Positions 22,499 to 33,489 of a DNA stretch of 64,000 bases are shown here, one piece after another. Position 1 is the stretch's first letter; every line of letters begins with the position of its first letter. A program made the position numbers and the translations under genes. Under the pieces are notes generated by a model that worked only from the letters and a program-made list of their open reading frames with translations, was not told where the DNA came from and did no database searches. The stretch is taken from assembly GCA_003290165.1 (NCBI GenBank), contig QNQO01000596.1, positions 372,001-436,000 of the forward strand, in the 5' to 3' direction. This stretch comes from Berberis thunbergii (taxonomy: Eukaryota > Streptophyta > Magnoliopsida > Ranunculales > Berberidaceae).

Positions 22499-23310
22499 TA
22501 GGGGTGGGCATCCCATCCCACGATCCCGTTCAGGTCCCGATCCCATCCCAATTTTTTCGGGTCTTAATGAGATTGAATAATTTCATCCCGATCCCGTCCC
22601 GTCCCGATCTAGAATGGGATGGGATGAAGATTTTCAATCCCGTCCCGTCCCGGGCTAATTTTTTAATATTTATTATTAATATTTTTATTTATGTATTTAT
22701 TTTAGGATTGCAATATTAGTGTAATTGGAGAAAATAAATTTAGTTGAAATCAGTGTAATAGGTATTAGTCTATATCTGCAACTACTTGATATTGATTTAT
22801 TTCTAGAATTCTAAATGAATTATTTAATTGCAAACTTTTTAAAACTCAAAATGGGATTGCTAACTACATTGGAGATTTTATTTCGTGTAAAGACAATGAA
22901 TTTAATGACTGTTTTTTTTTTAAAGCAATAATGAAACATTCTTCTTAGCACCCCAAATCTACTCATCCTTTTGTTCACTATTTGATACAGTAGAGCAGGT
23001 CCACCATTGCCATTATACTGTCCACATCTTAGTCATTCAAAACTCTGCAGAAATCTTAATTACAGGGTGAATTTCAGCTATCATTTATGGTAGTTTATTA
23101 TGATGTTGCATACTCAATCCAAAGCTATCATTTATATGTAGTTTAACAAATTACCCTTGCCTATTTTCAACTAAGCAAATTGGGTCTTGGATAAGCAGAA
23201 ATTTGTCAAAAAATGAGAGCACGCTAATCTTGTCCCGTTCCGATCTCGTATGAACGGGATGGGATAGGGATGGGTCTATCTCGTCCCATCCGGTCCCGTG
23301 CCCACCCCTA
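22499..23310. mobile_element. hAT-like non-autonomous element (copy 2, both ends present)
   Basis: Termini taggggtgggca and tgcccaccccta are perfect inverted repeats, followed by cccatccc/gggatggg runs on both sides. Flanking 8-mers ataaaaat (22491-22498) and ataaaatc (23311-23318) agree at 6 of 8 positions, consistent with a decayed hAT 8-bp target duplication. The outer parts match 9747-10665 in inverse orientation. Confidence 0.75.
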
Positions 23311-23534
23311 ATAAAATCTTGTCTAAAACCTTTTCAATTATTCATAGCTTCACCAATTCAATTACACGATTCCCCTAAATAAATAAAAAATCCCTAAATT
23401 GATTACATGGAACCCCTTAATCAAAATTCCAATTTTATTTCTAGAATTTTAAATGGAGGAAACTTTTGAAAATAGTAGAAAAGTTATATAATTGTGCGCG
23501 CACACACACCCTATATAGCTTTAAGTCAATCGAA

Positions 23535-23640
23535 ACACTAGCTCAGCTGGTAGACTTGTGGCGAATAGTATTACAAGTCTAGGGTTCAAACCCTAACTGG
23601 AGGTATTTAATGGTTATGGGATCCAATAAAACCCAACTCG
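23535..23640 (+). repeat. tRNA-derived SINE-like sequence
   Basis: tagctcagctgg fits the polymerase III A box and ggttcaaaccc the B box, 35-45 bp apart as in tRNA genes. The sequence around them does not fold into a complete tRNA (no matching acceptor stem), and the following DNA holds a short A run (about 23645). This fits the head of a plant SINE. It is not a functional tRNA. Confidence 0.5.
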
Positions 23641-23954
23641 CCCTTAAAAAAACAATTCATCGAATTAGGCCCCACCAAAATTTTGTGATCTACGGCTCCC
23701 CAAAATTATTATTATATATAAGAAAGAACCCATTTTTATAAAACTTTTGTTGCTTCTCCAATGGTTGGGAATTCGGTTCCACAAAGCCCACATTTATATT
23801 TTGTTTTTATTATTTTTACAATCAAAATTAAAAGGGGATCAAATTTTTATAGTTCGCATCGAGCCCCCAAAATCCCGGGACTGACCTTGGCCTTGTGCGA
23901 CCACTACCCATGAATGGTGTATTGTTCATCCAAACCACTGTGCTTTAGACTCCA

Positions 23955-24380
23955 TGTGGTACACGGTAAAAGAATGCATAATGTAAAAGTTTATAGCAGT
24001 TACATAAATTAGGTGCTTGATTGACTTTACGGAAAACGGTTTTTGAAATTTAATTCAAGACAGATGCATATTCTAGTTATAAAATTTTACAAAACTTTGC
24101 GGGACAAAATCTCGTTTATTACTTTGCAAAACTCTCATCGCCTCCTCTTACTTGAATTCTACTCCCAACTTCTTAAAATCACCGCAACCATCACCACTAC
24201 AACCAATGCCATTGCCACCAACACAACCACCATTGCCACCACCATAACATAACTATCTTCACCACCACCGCCACCTCCACGATGACACTACCATATGTTA
24301 TTAACCACAACCACCACCAACTTCATTACTATCACCATAATCGTTGTTAAGAAAAAAAGTTGCATTGCATTTATATTAAA
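23955..24380. mobile_element. Inverted-end repeat with CCA-rich core (copy 2, incomplete)
   Basis: tggtacacggtaaaagaatg at the left matches the reverse complement of the right end of 7810-8709, and similarity continues through gactttacg and ctttgcaaaactctcat into a ccacca-rich core (24180-24330). The far end is not preserved. Confidence 0.6.
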
Positions 24381-24554
24381 AAAAAGTTGTTAAAAAATCA
24401 AGTTTTCTATAGAAATAATTATTTTTTACTTTGTATATTTTCAACTGCATTTCTACAAAATAAAATTTTTGGATGATTTGGATCTTGAAGAAAGTACGTA
24501 AGATAGGAAGGGAGATTCAACAAGGGATTTGGGGATGAGAAAGATAGATGAGAG

Positions 24555-24607
24555 AGACTATAATATTTATTATTGATATTAATATTAATATTAATATTAA
24601 TATTATT

Positions 24608-24639
<32 letters not shown>
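24555..24639. repeat. Microsatellite (ATT/ATTT/TTAATA-type)
   Basis: Runs of attaat, attt and tta repeats directly abut the left LTR of the next element, so that element apparently inserted in or beside a microsatellite. Confidence 0.9.
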
Positions 24640-24640
<1 letters not shown>

Positions 24641-24945
24641 GATGCGTCCAAACTTCGTCGCTTGTAAATCCAACCTACATAACAAATGTTAGATTGCCAG
24701 ATACCACCTTTTTGGTAGATGAAGACACTCCTATGCTTAAGTTAATAACTTAGCTGGAGATGGAGATAAATCTAGACAAAACTCAGTTAAAGTTGTATAC
24801 ATTTTGTCGAATGTTTCCTTTACCTTATAAATTGGTTGTTGTTAATTTTCTGCGTGACTTAAGCATGTGAGGCGCAACGAGGGGACACGTTCTCCATATC
24901 AGTTTCCTCTTTGGGTGTGTAACTACCTCCGCGACTTTTTTTTCT
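24640..24945 (-). mobile_element. 3' LTR of the second Tat-like element, outer part certain, inner border approximate
   Basis: It matches 35451-35648 from tgatgcgtcc to ctg[ct]gtgac (ends near 24857). Beyond this the right LTR is truncated, so the inner border is inferred from a pyrimidine tract at 24946-24975, which could be the polypurine tract on the minus strand. Confidence 0.55.
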
Positions 24946-25389
24946 CTTTCTAACGTTCCTCTTCTTCAAGGGAGAACTTTGTTGGGTCTGAATTTGGGCC
25001 TATGATTTTGATTTACTCTGACGAGCCATGCTTGGGCTTTTATAACCGAATTCGGCATTTTTTGGGCTTTATTGATTGGCTTGGTCTCGAGATGTATGAT
25101 CCTCACGATAAATGATCTCTGTTATATGTGAGGTTGTGATGATAGTCATATTTGATGTATCATCAGCTACTCCTCCCTTAGTTAATGGGTATGTTAACAT
25201 GGCCACTAACTCGACGACGGTTGGAATTTCGATTTCATCATTGCATTGCATTTAATGTTGTTATCAGCTTTTAGCGAGTTTGGTAGTCTTCCTTCTTGTT
25301 CATCCGATTGTTTTTGTGCGCCTTTAAGGATTTCGCGTAGCCATTATGTCTCGGACGTCGTCCTATGAGCAGTCTCTTTGTTGCCCGGC

Positions 25390-25404
25390 TCTATAAAAAG
25401 GGGG
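25390..25404 (+). promoter_or_regulatory. TATA-like box upstream of the antisense ORF
   Basis: ctataaaaagggggc on the plus strand, about 95 bp before the ATG at 25485-25490. It is an excellent plant TATA sequence in the orientation of the additional ORF, opposite to the element's own transcription. Confidence 0.55.
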
Positions 25405-25484
25405 CACGAGAACGTTGTTTATCTTTTTACGCTATCTTCGAATTTCAGGTTTACTCCTCTTCATCCTTCGTTCGCTTTCTTTTT

Positions 25485-27972
25485 CAATGTCTACCAATTT
25501 TATACTAGATGATGAAGCGCTTAGTAGATTCGAAGAGTTCTTTTCGCCCAAGAAGGCTTCGCAAGCGATGTTGGATAGTGTTCATTCCAAGTACTCTCTG
25601 TCGTCGGATCTTGAGATAGTTCTGCCCAGGTAGAACGATAGTCTTTGTCGTCCAATGGCTGGTTATATTGCACTATACCTGTGTATGTTCCAGTTTGGTC
25701 TTCGATTTCTAGTCCCAAAGATTTTTGGGGCCTATTTAGATTTTTTGGGTATTCCTCCTATTCAAATGGGTCCTAGGGTGATGGTGTCTACTTACGCGAG
25801 AGCTGTTATTTCTAGCATTCCCTTTACTGTTAGGGTTATTCACTTGGTGGTTGGTTTTGTTATGACCACGAATATTTGTTTCATTCGCTCTCCTGCTTGT
25901 TTCGAGAAACTCAAAAATGACATTAGGGACTGGTCAAGGTTTTGGTTTTATGCTTATGTCGACTCTGGCTATTTCAACTTTCGTGGTCGTCGTATTATGT
26001 AGTCTTTACGAGTCTCTAATAAATGGAAAGACCTACATTATCTGTGGAGGAACATGAGATCCGAGATCAATTTTTAGGCTTCTCGTGATTGTCATGGAGT
26101 CGTTCCTTGCCGAAAAGGTTGTGGCGCGTAGTGACATGTATACTTTAGACGAGGCGAAATGGGCTTTGCTCACTGAATCTCGAGCTGCTGAGATTGCTGC
26201 ACACACTGATCTTGTTGCTATTAGTGATGATAGAATGGATGAGAGAGTGAGCCCCGATAGAGTTGCTACTGGTCTCGATGCTTATGTTAACATTGCTGCT
26301 ACTAACCCGGCTACTAGAAAAAGGAAGCTTCCGAGGCCTACTAGTCCATCGAAGCAGTTGGCGTTAAGCTCTAACCGTGTCCCCAATAGGAAGTGTCTTT
26401 CAGACTCTACTCACAGTACTACTCAGACTACTCCTCATCCGAGTTCTTCTGATAATGAGGGTATTAAAGAGGACCGCTTGTCTATCGAGGAGGATGAGTT
26501 GGTGAATCAGGTGCTGGAGAAGAGCAAGAAAGAGGTAACTCGTCCATTGGATGATAATGAGAAGAAGTTTTTTTTGACCTATGGTGTGCCTAACTTCGCT
26601 GAGTGGTCTGATAATGATCCCCGAGTTATTGACAACAAGATGTTTCAGCTTGTTGTGGTCCAAGGATTCGAATACGACAAAGACCCTGGCTAACTTTGAA
26701 TTTAATTTGTTGCACAAACAGGAGGTCGTTTATCATGGTCAAAGTTCTTAGGCTCATTTTCCTTCATCATTTCCTACTCTTCCTGATAACGAAGTGGAGT
26801 TTCATGTTTCCCCTCCTGTCTGTTCGTTTTCTACTAGTACTGTCGTTCTTCCTAGTTCTGTTACGTCTGCTTCGCAGCAAGAAGGCAATGGTAGCTTTTC
26901 AGTTATTATCGCCATTCTGACCGTTCTTCCGACTGTGTGGGTGGGTCTTTTGTGCTTCCTGATCCCCGAGTTCTTCATCCGAGGATTAGTTGGAAGGAGC
27001 CCAATCCGAAAGACACCCGTATCAAGTCAAATGGGAAGTTCAATTGGTTTACTGAGATTGACGTGCAAGATGTGGTGCACGTAAGTTGATCAATGAATGA
27101 CACAGGCAGACGGCGGAAAGGGCTTTGATGCCTGTACGGGAGCCCAACAGTCAGCTTGACTATAGCATAAAGCAGATAATGGAAAGGATGAATCACCTCA
27201 CTTATGCTAGGGTGATGGGTTCAGACTATCAGGCTGCTCGTGTTCAAGTGGTTGCTCTTGAGAAGAAGATGGCAACGCAGTTACTGGTGTTTTCTCATGT
27301 TCTTCGTCAGTTTTACGTATTGAAATCGCAATGCGTGAAACATGAGAAGGCAACTAAGAGTGCTCGGGCTTCACTAAGGGAAGTAGAGATGGGGCGAGAG
27401 GAATCTGCCGCCGAGTGAAGACTTAGCTGAATGGAATTTGCACTTGGCTAGACGAGGTGGAGAGGGAGCTGTCTGTGGAGACAGCTGGCCATGATGAGGT
27501 CGTGTGCTCTGTTATTGAGCAATCCGTCGGCCGTAATGTTGCTAAAAAGCAAGTGGAGCAGTTAGCAGTCACGCTTGATGATGTTAAGTCGAATAAATCT
27601 GCTATGTTGACCATCGTTGAGGGACAACTTATCTCGATCAAGAACAAGTTTGCTACAACAAAAAATAAGTTGAAGATTGCAGAGGCAGCGGATTGGAGGA
27701 GAGTTGTTGACGGACAAATCGACCTTCTTGACTACATAGACGGGGATGGTCTTGATTTGTCCAAGTACCGCGGTTTAGTTGATCAAGAATTCAAGGATGA
27801 TGATGGCGAGGAGTATTCTCCGGTTCCATTAAGTAATCTAGTTGATAAAGAGCCATCATTCCCTCCTCTTTCCGTTCCTGTTTCACCATCTGCTCTTATT
27901 GTTGAAGAGAGAGCTTTGTCCCTTCCCGCTGCTGCCGTCATGGCTAGTCCCTCTTTGAATGTTCTCGCTTAA
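25485..27972 (+). pseudogene. Additional antisense ORF of the Tat-like element, 'gypsy-type transposon' family-like
   Basis: It starts MSTNFILDDEALSRFEEFF. After one in-frame TAG (25631) it continues MAGYIALYLCMFQFGLRFLV, then FLGIPPIQMGPR to 26001, which resembles the plant 'putative gypsy type transposon' domain (Transposase_28-like). A frameshift leads into a charged Ser/Pro-rich middle (26085-26693). A further break precedes a C-terminal half rich in Gln/Glu/Lys likely to form coiled coil (27125-27418 and 27457-27972), ending at a stop near 27970. Additional ORFs, some antisense, are known in Tat elements; their function is unknown. Domain assignment is by eye. Confidence 0.6.
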
Positions 27973-27978
27973 ATTACC

Positions 27979-30900
27979 TGTAACACCCCTAAATTTCATA
28001 AAACTAATTTATTTTATTTTGAATTAAATAAAATAGGGTTACATTTAATTGAATGTGAATTTCAAAATTTAGGGTTTTATTTAGTGTGTTTAGAGGGTGG
28101 TTTTTGAATTAAAACCAAAACCCTTCTTTCTTTCTTCTCTTGTGAAAACCCTCTTTTCTTCTTCCTTACTGTGCCTCGTCCCTCTCTCCCCCATTCACCA
28201 GCGAGTACTCATGTAGTCGAACTCCGCCGCGGGTTTCACACCCCAAACTGCCTTCTTTTTCTTCATTTATCTTCCCCCTCGTCTCATTTGATTTTTGCAC
28301 CAAAAACAAGTTCGCACAGCCAGAGAGTGTGTGAGTGATTTTGATCTTCAATGGAGGAAGGAGGTGCGATCGGTTATGAGAAAGAGATGAGGGAGCAACG
28401 GTCGATGTGGTGAGGGTTGGCGTGCGATCGATAGGGGGTGTGGTTGATTGCGAGCAGAGGGGATGTGACAATGGCGATTTCGATGAGTTTCTCATTCAAT
28501 CCCCCTAGATTTGTTTCGTAATCCTTTATTATTGATTTGTCCTCTCGATCCAAATCTGTCCATTTAAACGAGTTGAGCCTTTGTTTTATCCTCTAATGCA
28601 CGTTGTTTTTATATGATATCGATTGATTGTGAGATTGCTATTTCGCGATCCATTTGTTTTGTTTCGCAAATCAGTTGAGATCTCTATTTGCTTCAATTCT
28701 GGTAAGGATTTCAAATGCATGTTTATGTGAAGAAATTTGTTCTTTTACACTTCATCAATGTCTAGTTTGGAGGAAATAGAGTAGCGATTGGGCTCTGTGA
28801 TAGATATTTATGCGTTTTTTTTGGTTTGCTGTTATTCGGTTGTTTGCAGCATATCTGATAGTTAAATTTGCTCGTGAGTTTATTTTCTCTATTGAATCTT
28901 TTTGGATCAATGCTATATGTCCAAGATATCCCTTACTTATATGTAGGAACTGGGCATTGGTCGGTCTTTATAAATGTGTATTAAACCAAACTAGTTGAGT
29001 AGCTTAGGATTCAAAGTATCATTTAGCTTTCAAAATGTCATTTGAAGTTTGTGAGTATTTCGATCTGGGTTTTGCTTTAAAGTTGATTTACTGCAATGGT
29101 TTTGTTCCAAATTGATGGAAAGCATGTTAGGATCTAAGATCTGATTGTTTTTGGTGGATTGTTTTGTTTGTTGATTGATTTTGTTGTAGGGGTGAAAGTT
29201 AAGATAAAAAGGTGTTTTTGTTTTATCTTCTGATTGATTACGACCTTATGTGTTATTGAATCTGTATATAAAAAAAAGAATAAAAATTCAGTGATTATAA
29301 TTCTTGTTTTGTTGAAAAGTTGTCACCTTTGAGTGATTCTAGCTAAGAGAGAAAAACATAAGAAAAGAAAACACTTATGAGCATGTGCTCTCTGCCCAGG
29401 AGGCTGCCTTGTATAAGGCCAGGTGATTAGGGCGATGATTGGTCAAGTATCTTTGAAGAAGCTTTGGTGGTGTTGTGATAGGAGAAGTGCAACACCACCA
29501 AGATTGTATGTTCTATGTGTCTCCACTTACATTTTGGATTTGATCAAAATGCTTTTATGATAAATTTCAAGTTAATTGAATATGCTTGAGGTTGCTAGAT
29601 GTGTTATAGACAGTTTTATTTGGTGAAGATACCCATTATACATGCACTAATTCTCAACAATGACAAGATACAAGTTAATTTTGTGTTTTAAACCCGCCTG
29701 CTACCCTGCTTCAAGTTGTCATCTTTCGAAAGTGTAGTGTTTATCCTATAAGTGCAGTATTAGGTCATGATGGTATGTTAATAATCCTCACTCTGCCTTT
29801 TTGTGGTTGTGCCCTTGTCCCTTCAAATTAAGTGGCAACCATGTGTTTTACTTATCCTTGTGGAAGAAAGATGCGAAGGGGGAAGTGGGTCATTCCCCTG
29901 AATTCATGTTTTGTGTATTGCTTGCAACTTCTATTCAAAATAAAATACATGAATCATGGTTAAGAGTGAAGATAATGTTGTTTTGGTTTGAAGATGGATT
30001 GCCCATTTTCCATGTCTATTCTCAATATTTTGAAGGGGTAAGAAATTGCTAGATGGGGTTTCGGCTTTAGTTAGTTATTTCTACATCTTAGTTGATGAGG
30101 TACACTTGTACATTCCATGAGAGTTAAATGAATATACGTGAAAATAGTAAACAGTAATAGGTGAAAGAAAAGATGGGTAAGAAAGGATTCATGTCAGTTT
30201 ATATAGTTTTTCCCCATTTGTGAAGTCTGAAAGTAGTATGGTGAAGTGTCTTTCTTGTTACTGAAAGTGGTGGTGTTGAGTTTGGGCCAGATAAGATTAT
30301 GGGTAGCCTTGGCCTTATGGACTCATGGAGTCTAGTTTTCCTCACTACTTACATTTCATCATGTATACAGTGATTGAGGTTCAGTAGAGAAGTTAAGGGA
30401 TCTTTGGGTTGTGTCTTTGTGTTGGTTTACGTAAGAATTGTGTGAACTTTACACCTTTGAATTATGAGGCTTGTATGGAAATGATGGGTTTCATTTCAAA
30501 TAATCTGTTATGAGATTTTAGGCATGTTTTAGAACGATGTTGCCTTATTTATGGTGTTTTGTGTCGCAAACGCGTGATCTTCACTATTTTGATATGTTTG
30601 ATGTGTGAGTTTTTCTTAGCTTGTTGGGTTCATATTTTGGGGTATTTGCATGATTCTATGAATTATGCATTTGTATCTGTATGACTTAAATTTGGTTGTT
30701 ATGCAAATTGCGTTGCTAGAAAGAAATTTATTTCTGGTATTAAATGGGCCTTGATCCCCCGTGTTGGTACATAAAATTTATATATGAGAAATGTAGATTG
30801 CCCCAGAACAATGGGAGGATATCTTGATGAGATTGATTATGATTTGGTAATGTGCTAAAAATGCTATGTTTTTCCCCAAAAATGTGGTTGATGAATGACA

Positions 30901-31998
30901 AAATGTCATTGTGGAGGAATTCTGAATTTTAAAAAATAAATGATATTGGTAAACCTTGATTTCTGAAAATATAAATCACTTGGACTTGTATCACTTAGAA
31001 CTACCACACCTCTTTTGTTTATTATTTTCCCTCTCTTACTAGAGAAACTAAATGACCCGTGGGTCGTCTTGCGGAGTTGGGGCACCCATTTCTTACTAGA
31101 AAAACTAAAATAACCTTCGGGTTAGTCTTGCGGAAATGAGTTGAATTTGTATGCCTAAAATAGGCTTTGATATTTATCCGTAAAAAACGTGACATGAGTT
31201 TATGCACATTGATAGCCCAAGAGTGGCTTTTGGTACTCATATAGTTAGGAGTATCCGCGATGCATGCATGTATGTGATGTCCCCACTTGGGCATGGATGA
31301 CGGAATAGTCCTCCTTTATATGAGAGAGGCATACGGGCATGTATGTTCGGCACAGAGGTGGTGTGAATGCCGTATCGTCTAAGTGATCAATCCGTTAAAA
31401 AGATGAATCAAATTCAAATAAAAATGAATAAAGTAAGTTTATATTACTTCTAACCATTTTCATGCAGGATGACAAGTCCACTAATATTTCTGCAGGACAG
31501 ACTTGCCATAATCGACTCCTATAGGGTAAGTATAAGTAAATGCATTTTTACTTAATTGGGATGATGATATGATAGCCTCGATAAGGAACTAAATTCTTGG
31601 AACTGTATTTTCTTGCATCACACTTTTGCCTCGTTGAGGAACTACCTGTTGGTGTGTTTGTGTATTGTTTGTGTTTAGCTTGATGTTTATCACGTGCGAT
31701 TTTATTGATTTTGGGATGAAGATTTCTCACACCAGCTTTATTGCTGACCCAAGTGAGCTTTTGCTTCTTGGGTTTAGAGACTTTTGAGCAGCGTTACGGG
31801 AGTTCCGCTAGTGGGGCTAGCGACGTCAGTTTTTCCTGGTTAGAGTTTTGTTATAAATTTTAGTTGTTCATATTTTCTAAACTATATTTTTGTCATTGCT
31901 GCTAAATGTTTCTGTTGTTATTGAATTTCACGTCCCGAGTTTTGGAAAAACGGACAATCCTACGTGGATTTTAGGATTCCATTTTATTTTGTCCCTTC
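27979..31998 (+). mobile_element. Long LTR of the TGTAACACCCC family (copy B), right end truncated
   Basis: It starts tgtaacacccctaaattt, matching copy A. Its right third matches copy C (44450-48307): tgaggaactac[ac]tgttggtg, ctcacaccagctttattgct, gagttccgctagtg and cctacgtggattttaggatt. The terminal aattggggcgttaca of other copies is missing after about 31998. It inserted a few bases behind the stop of the antisense ORF. No gag-pol lies inside, so it is a solo or truncated LTR. Confidence 0.75.
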
Positions 31999-32050
31999 AA
32001 ATGTTTTATTTTCTTCTCTGGATGTAACATAATAGTTCTTATAAATGAAG

Positions 32051-32205
32051 GAGTAAGGCTAGCTGTCGAGGAAGCCAGCAGGGGGGGGGACCGTCCATCC
32101 CCCCTGGGATGCGCGCATGAAATCAGACAGCATGCATCCCGGGGGGATGGACGGTCCCCCCCCCACTAATTTCCTCGCTGGCTTCCTCGACATTTAGAAT
32201 TGCTG
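32051..32205. mobile_element. Foldback MITE, Mutator-like (9-bp target duplication)
   Basis: The arms tgtcgaggaagccagc and gctggcttcctcgaca, extended by gggaccgtccatccccc and its complement, make an almost complete palindrome. Flanking 9-mers taaatgaag (32042-32050) and taaatgaaa (32206-32214) agree at 8 of 9. The right terminus ctcgacatttagaatt is shared with 40923-41123; the left terminus has decayed. Confidence 0.85.
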
Positions 32206-32569
32206 TAAATGAAAACTTTTCCTTAGTTGACATGTTTGTGTTGTCTTTTATCGTATTTGTTCGCTTGCTAGCTTGTATGTTCTTCCTTAATTAGTGTAAT
32301 CTTTGTATTGTCTTGGATCAATCACGTTATCCCATTGAAGACAATGAGAGTGTGTTGGCTTCGTTACTGGTACCCTCTGTACTTTGGTAATTTGGGTTTG
32401 TTGGTATCTTTGTTTTGTGCCTGAGTAGCTTTATTAGTTTGCCTTGATTTACTCGTTCTGACTTTTGTGTATGTGTTGGTCGTTTCGAATGGTTTTCTGA
32501 GTAGGGCTTGGCTTGTATGTCAAGGCTTATATAGATTTCTCTTTGTATTCCGACGTATTAGTCGGGCCA

Positions 32570-33175
32570 GAAGATATTACGAGTACATCGGGACTTACAC
32601 GTCCAGATTTTTGCTTCGCTATCCGACATGTTTGGTCGGTCCGAAGGTTTGACGAGTAAATTGACTTGTATGTTCTGACTTTCGCTTGGTTTTCTGAAGT
32701 TCTTACGAGTAAGTTGACTTGTATATCCCAACTTTTGTTTCGTTGTCCGACGTATTTGTCGGTCTGGAGATTTTACGAGTAAGTTGACTTGTGTGTCCCA
32801 ACTTTTGCTTCGTTTTCTAAAGCTTTTACGAGTATGTTGACTTGTGAGTCCCAAATTTTGTTTCGTTCTCTAAAGCGTTTATGAGTAAGTTGACTTGTGT
32901 GTCCCAACTTTTGCTTCATTCTCTGAAGCGTTTACAACTAAGTTGACTTATGTGTTCCAACTTTTGCTTCGTTGTCCGACGTGTTTGTCAGTCCAAATAT
33001 TTTACGAGTAAGTTGACTTTTGTGTCCCAACTTTTGCTTCGTTGTCCGACTTTTTTGCCGGTCCAAAGATTTTACGAGTAAGTTGACTTGTGTGTCCCAA
33101 CTTTTGCTTTATTTTTTGAAGCTTTTATGAGTAAGTTGACTTTTGTGCCCCAACTTTTGCTTCTTCATGGTTGAT
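32570..33175. repeat. Tandem array with 57- and ~70-bp unit variants
   Basis: The phrase acgagtaagttgacttgtgt followed by cccaacttttgcttcgtt recurs about ten times. Two unit types alternate: one with tctgaagc[gt]ttta, the other with gtccgacgtgtttgtcggtc. It lies in the non-coding part between the antisense ORF and gag remains of the Tat-like element, the same relative place as the array at 470-1850, but the sequences are unrelated. Confidence 0.9.
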
Positions 33176-33489
33176 CAGACCAGAAGTTTGTTGTTTACGT
33201 CTGACTTACATGTCCTGACTTTTTTTGTTCGTGACTGAACATGCCAATAGCTTTGCCTTGTCTGGTTTTAACACCTTAACCTTATTGTTTGAACTTGGAG
33301 TTTGAATTATAATCCCTTTTCGGGTGCTTAACACTCTGTAGTCGTAGTGTTCATTTTTTCCTTGTCAAGAGCTTCTTGTAGGGTCTACTTGCGAATATGC
33401 ATTACACCTTCTTGTTTGATTACAACTTGGTTGATGTCATTTCTCATGATGATAGGGAGTTGACTCTCGCGCACTCTTGATAGATGATT

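Noticed and set aside
23535..23605. Functional tRNA gene
   Set aside because: A and B boxes fit, but no 7-bp acceptor stem can be paired and the anticodon arm is poor.
26696..27084. Hydrophobic ORFs overlapping the antisense ORF
   Set aside because: Alternative frames of the broken antisense ORF interval; codon use and lack of motifs speak against independent genes.
28166..28495. Ser/Pro-rich minus-strand ORF
   Set aside because: Lies in the transcribed leader part of LTR copy B; no family resemblance and not kept in copies A or C.
32570..33175. CRISPR-like regular repeats
   Set aside because: Units are contiguous without unique spacers, lie in a plant retrotransposon and have no associated genes.
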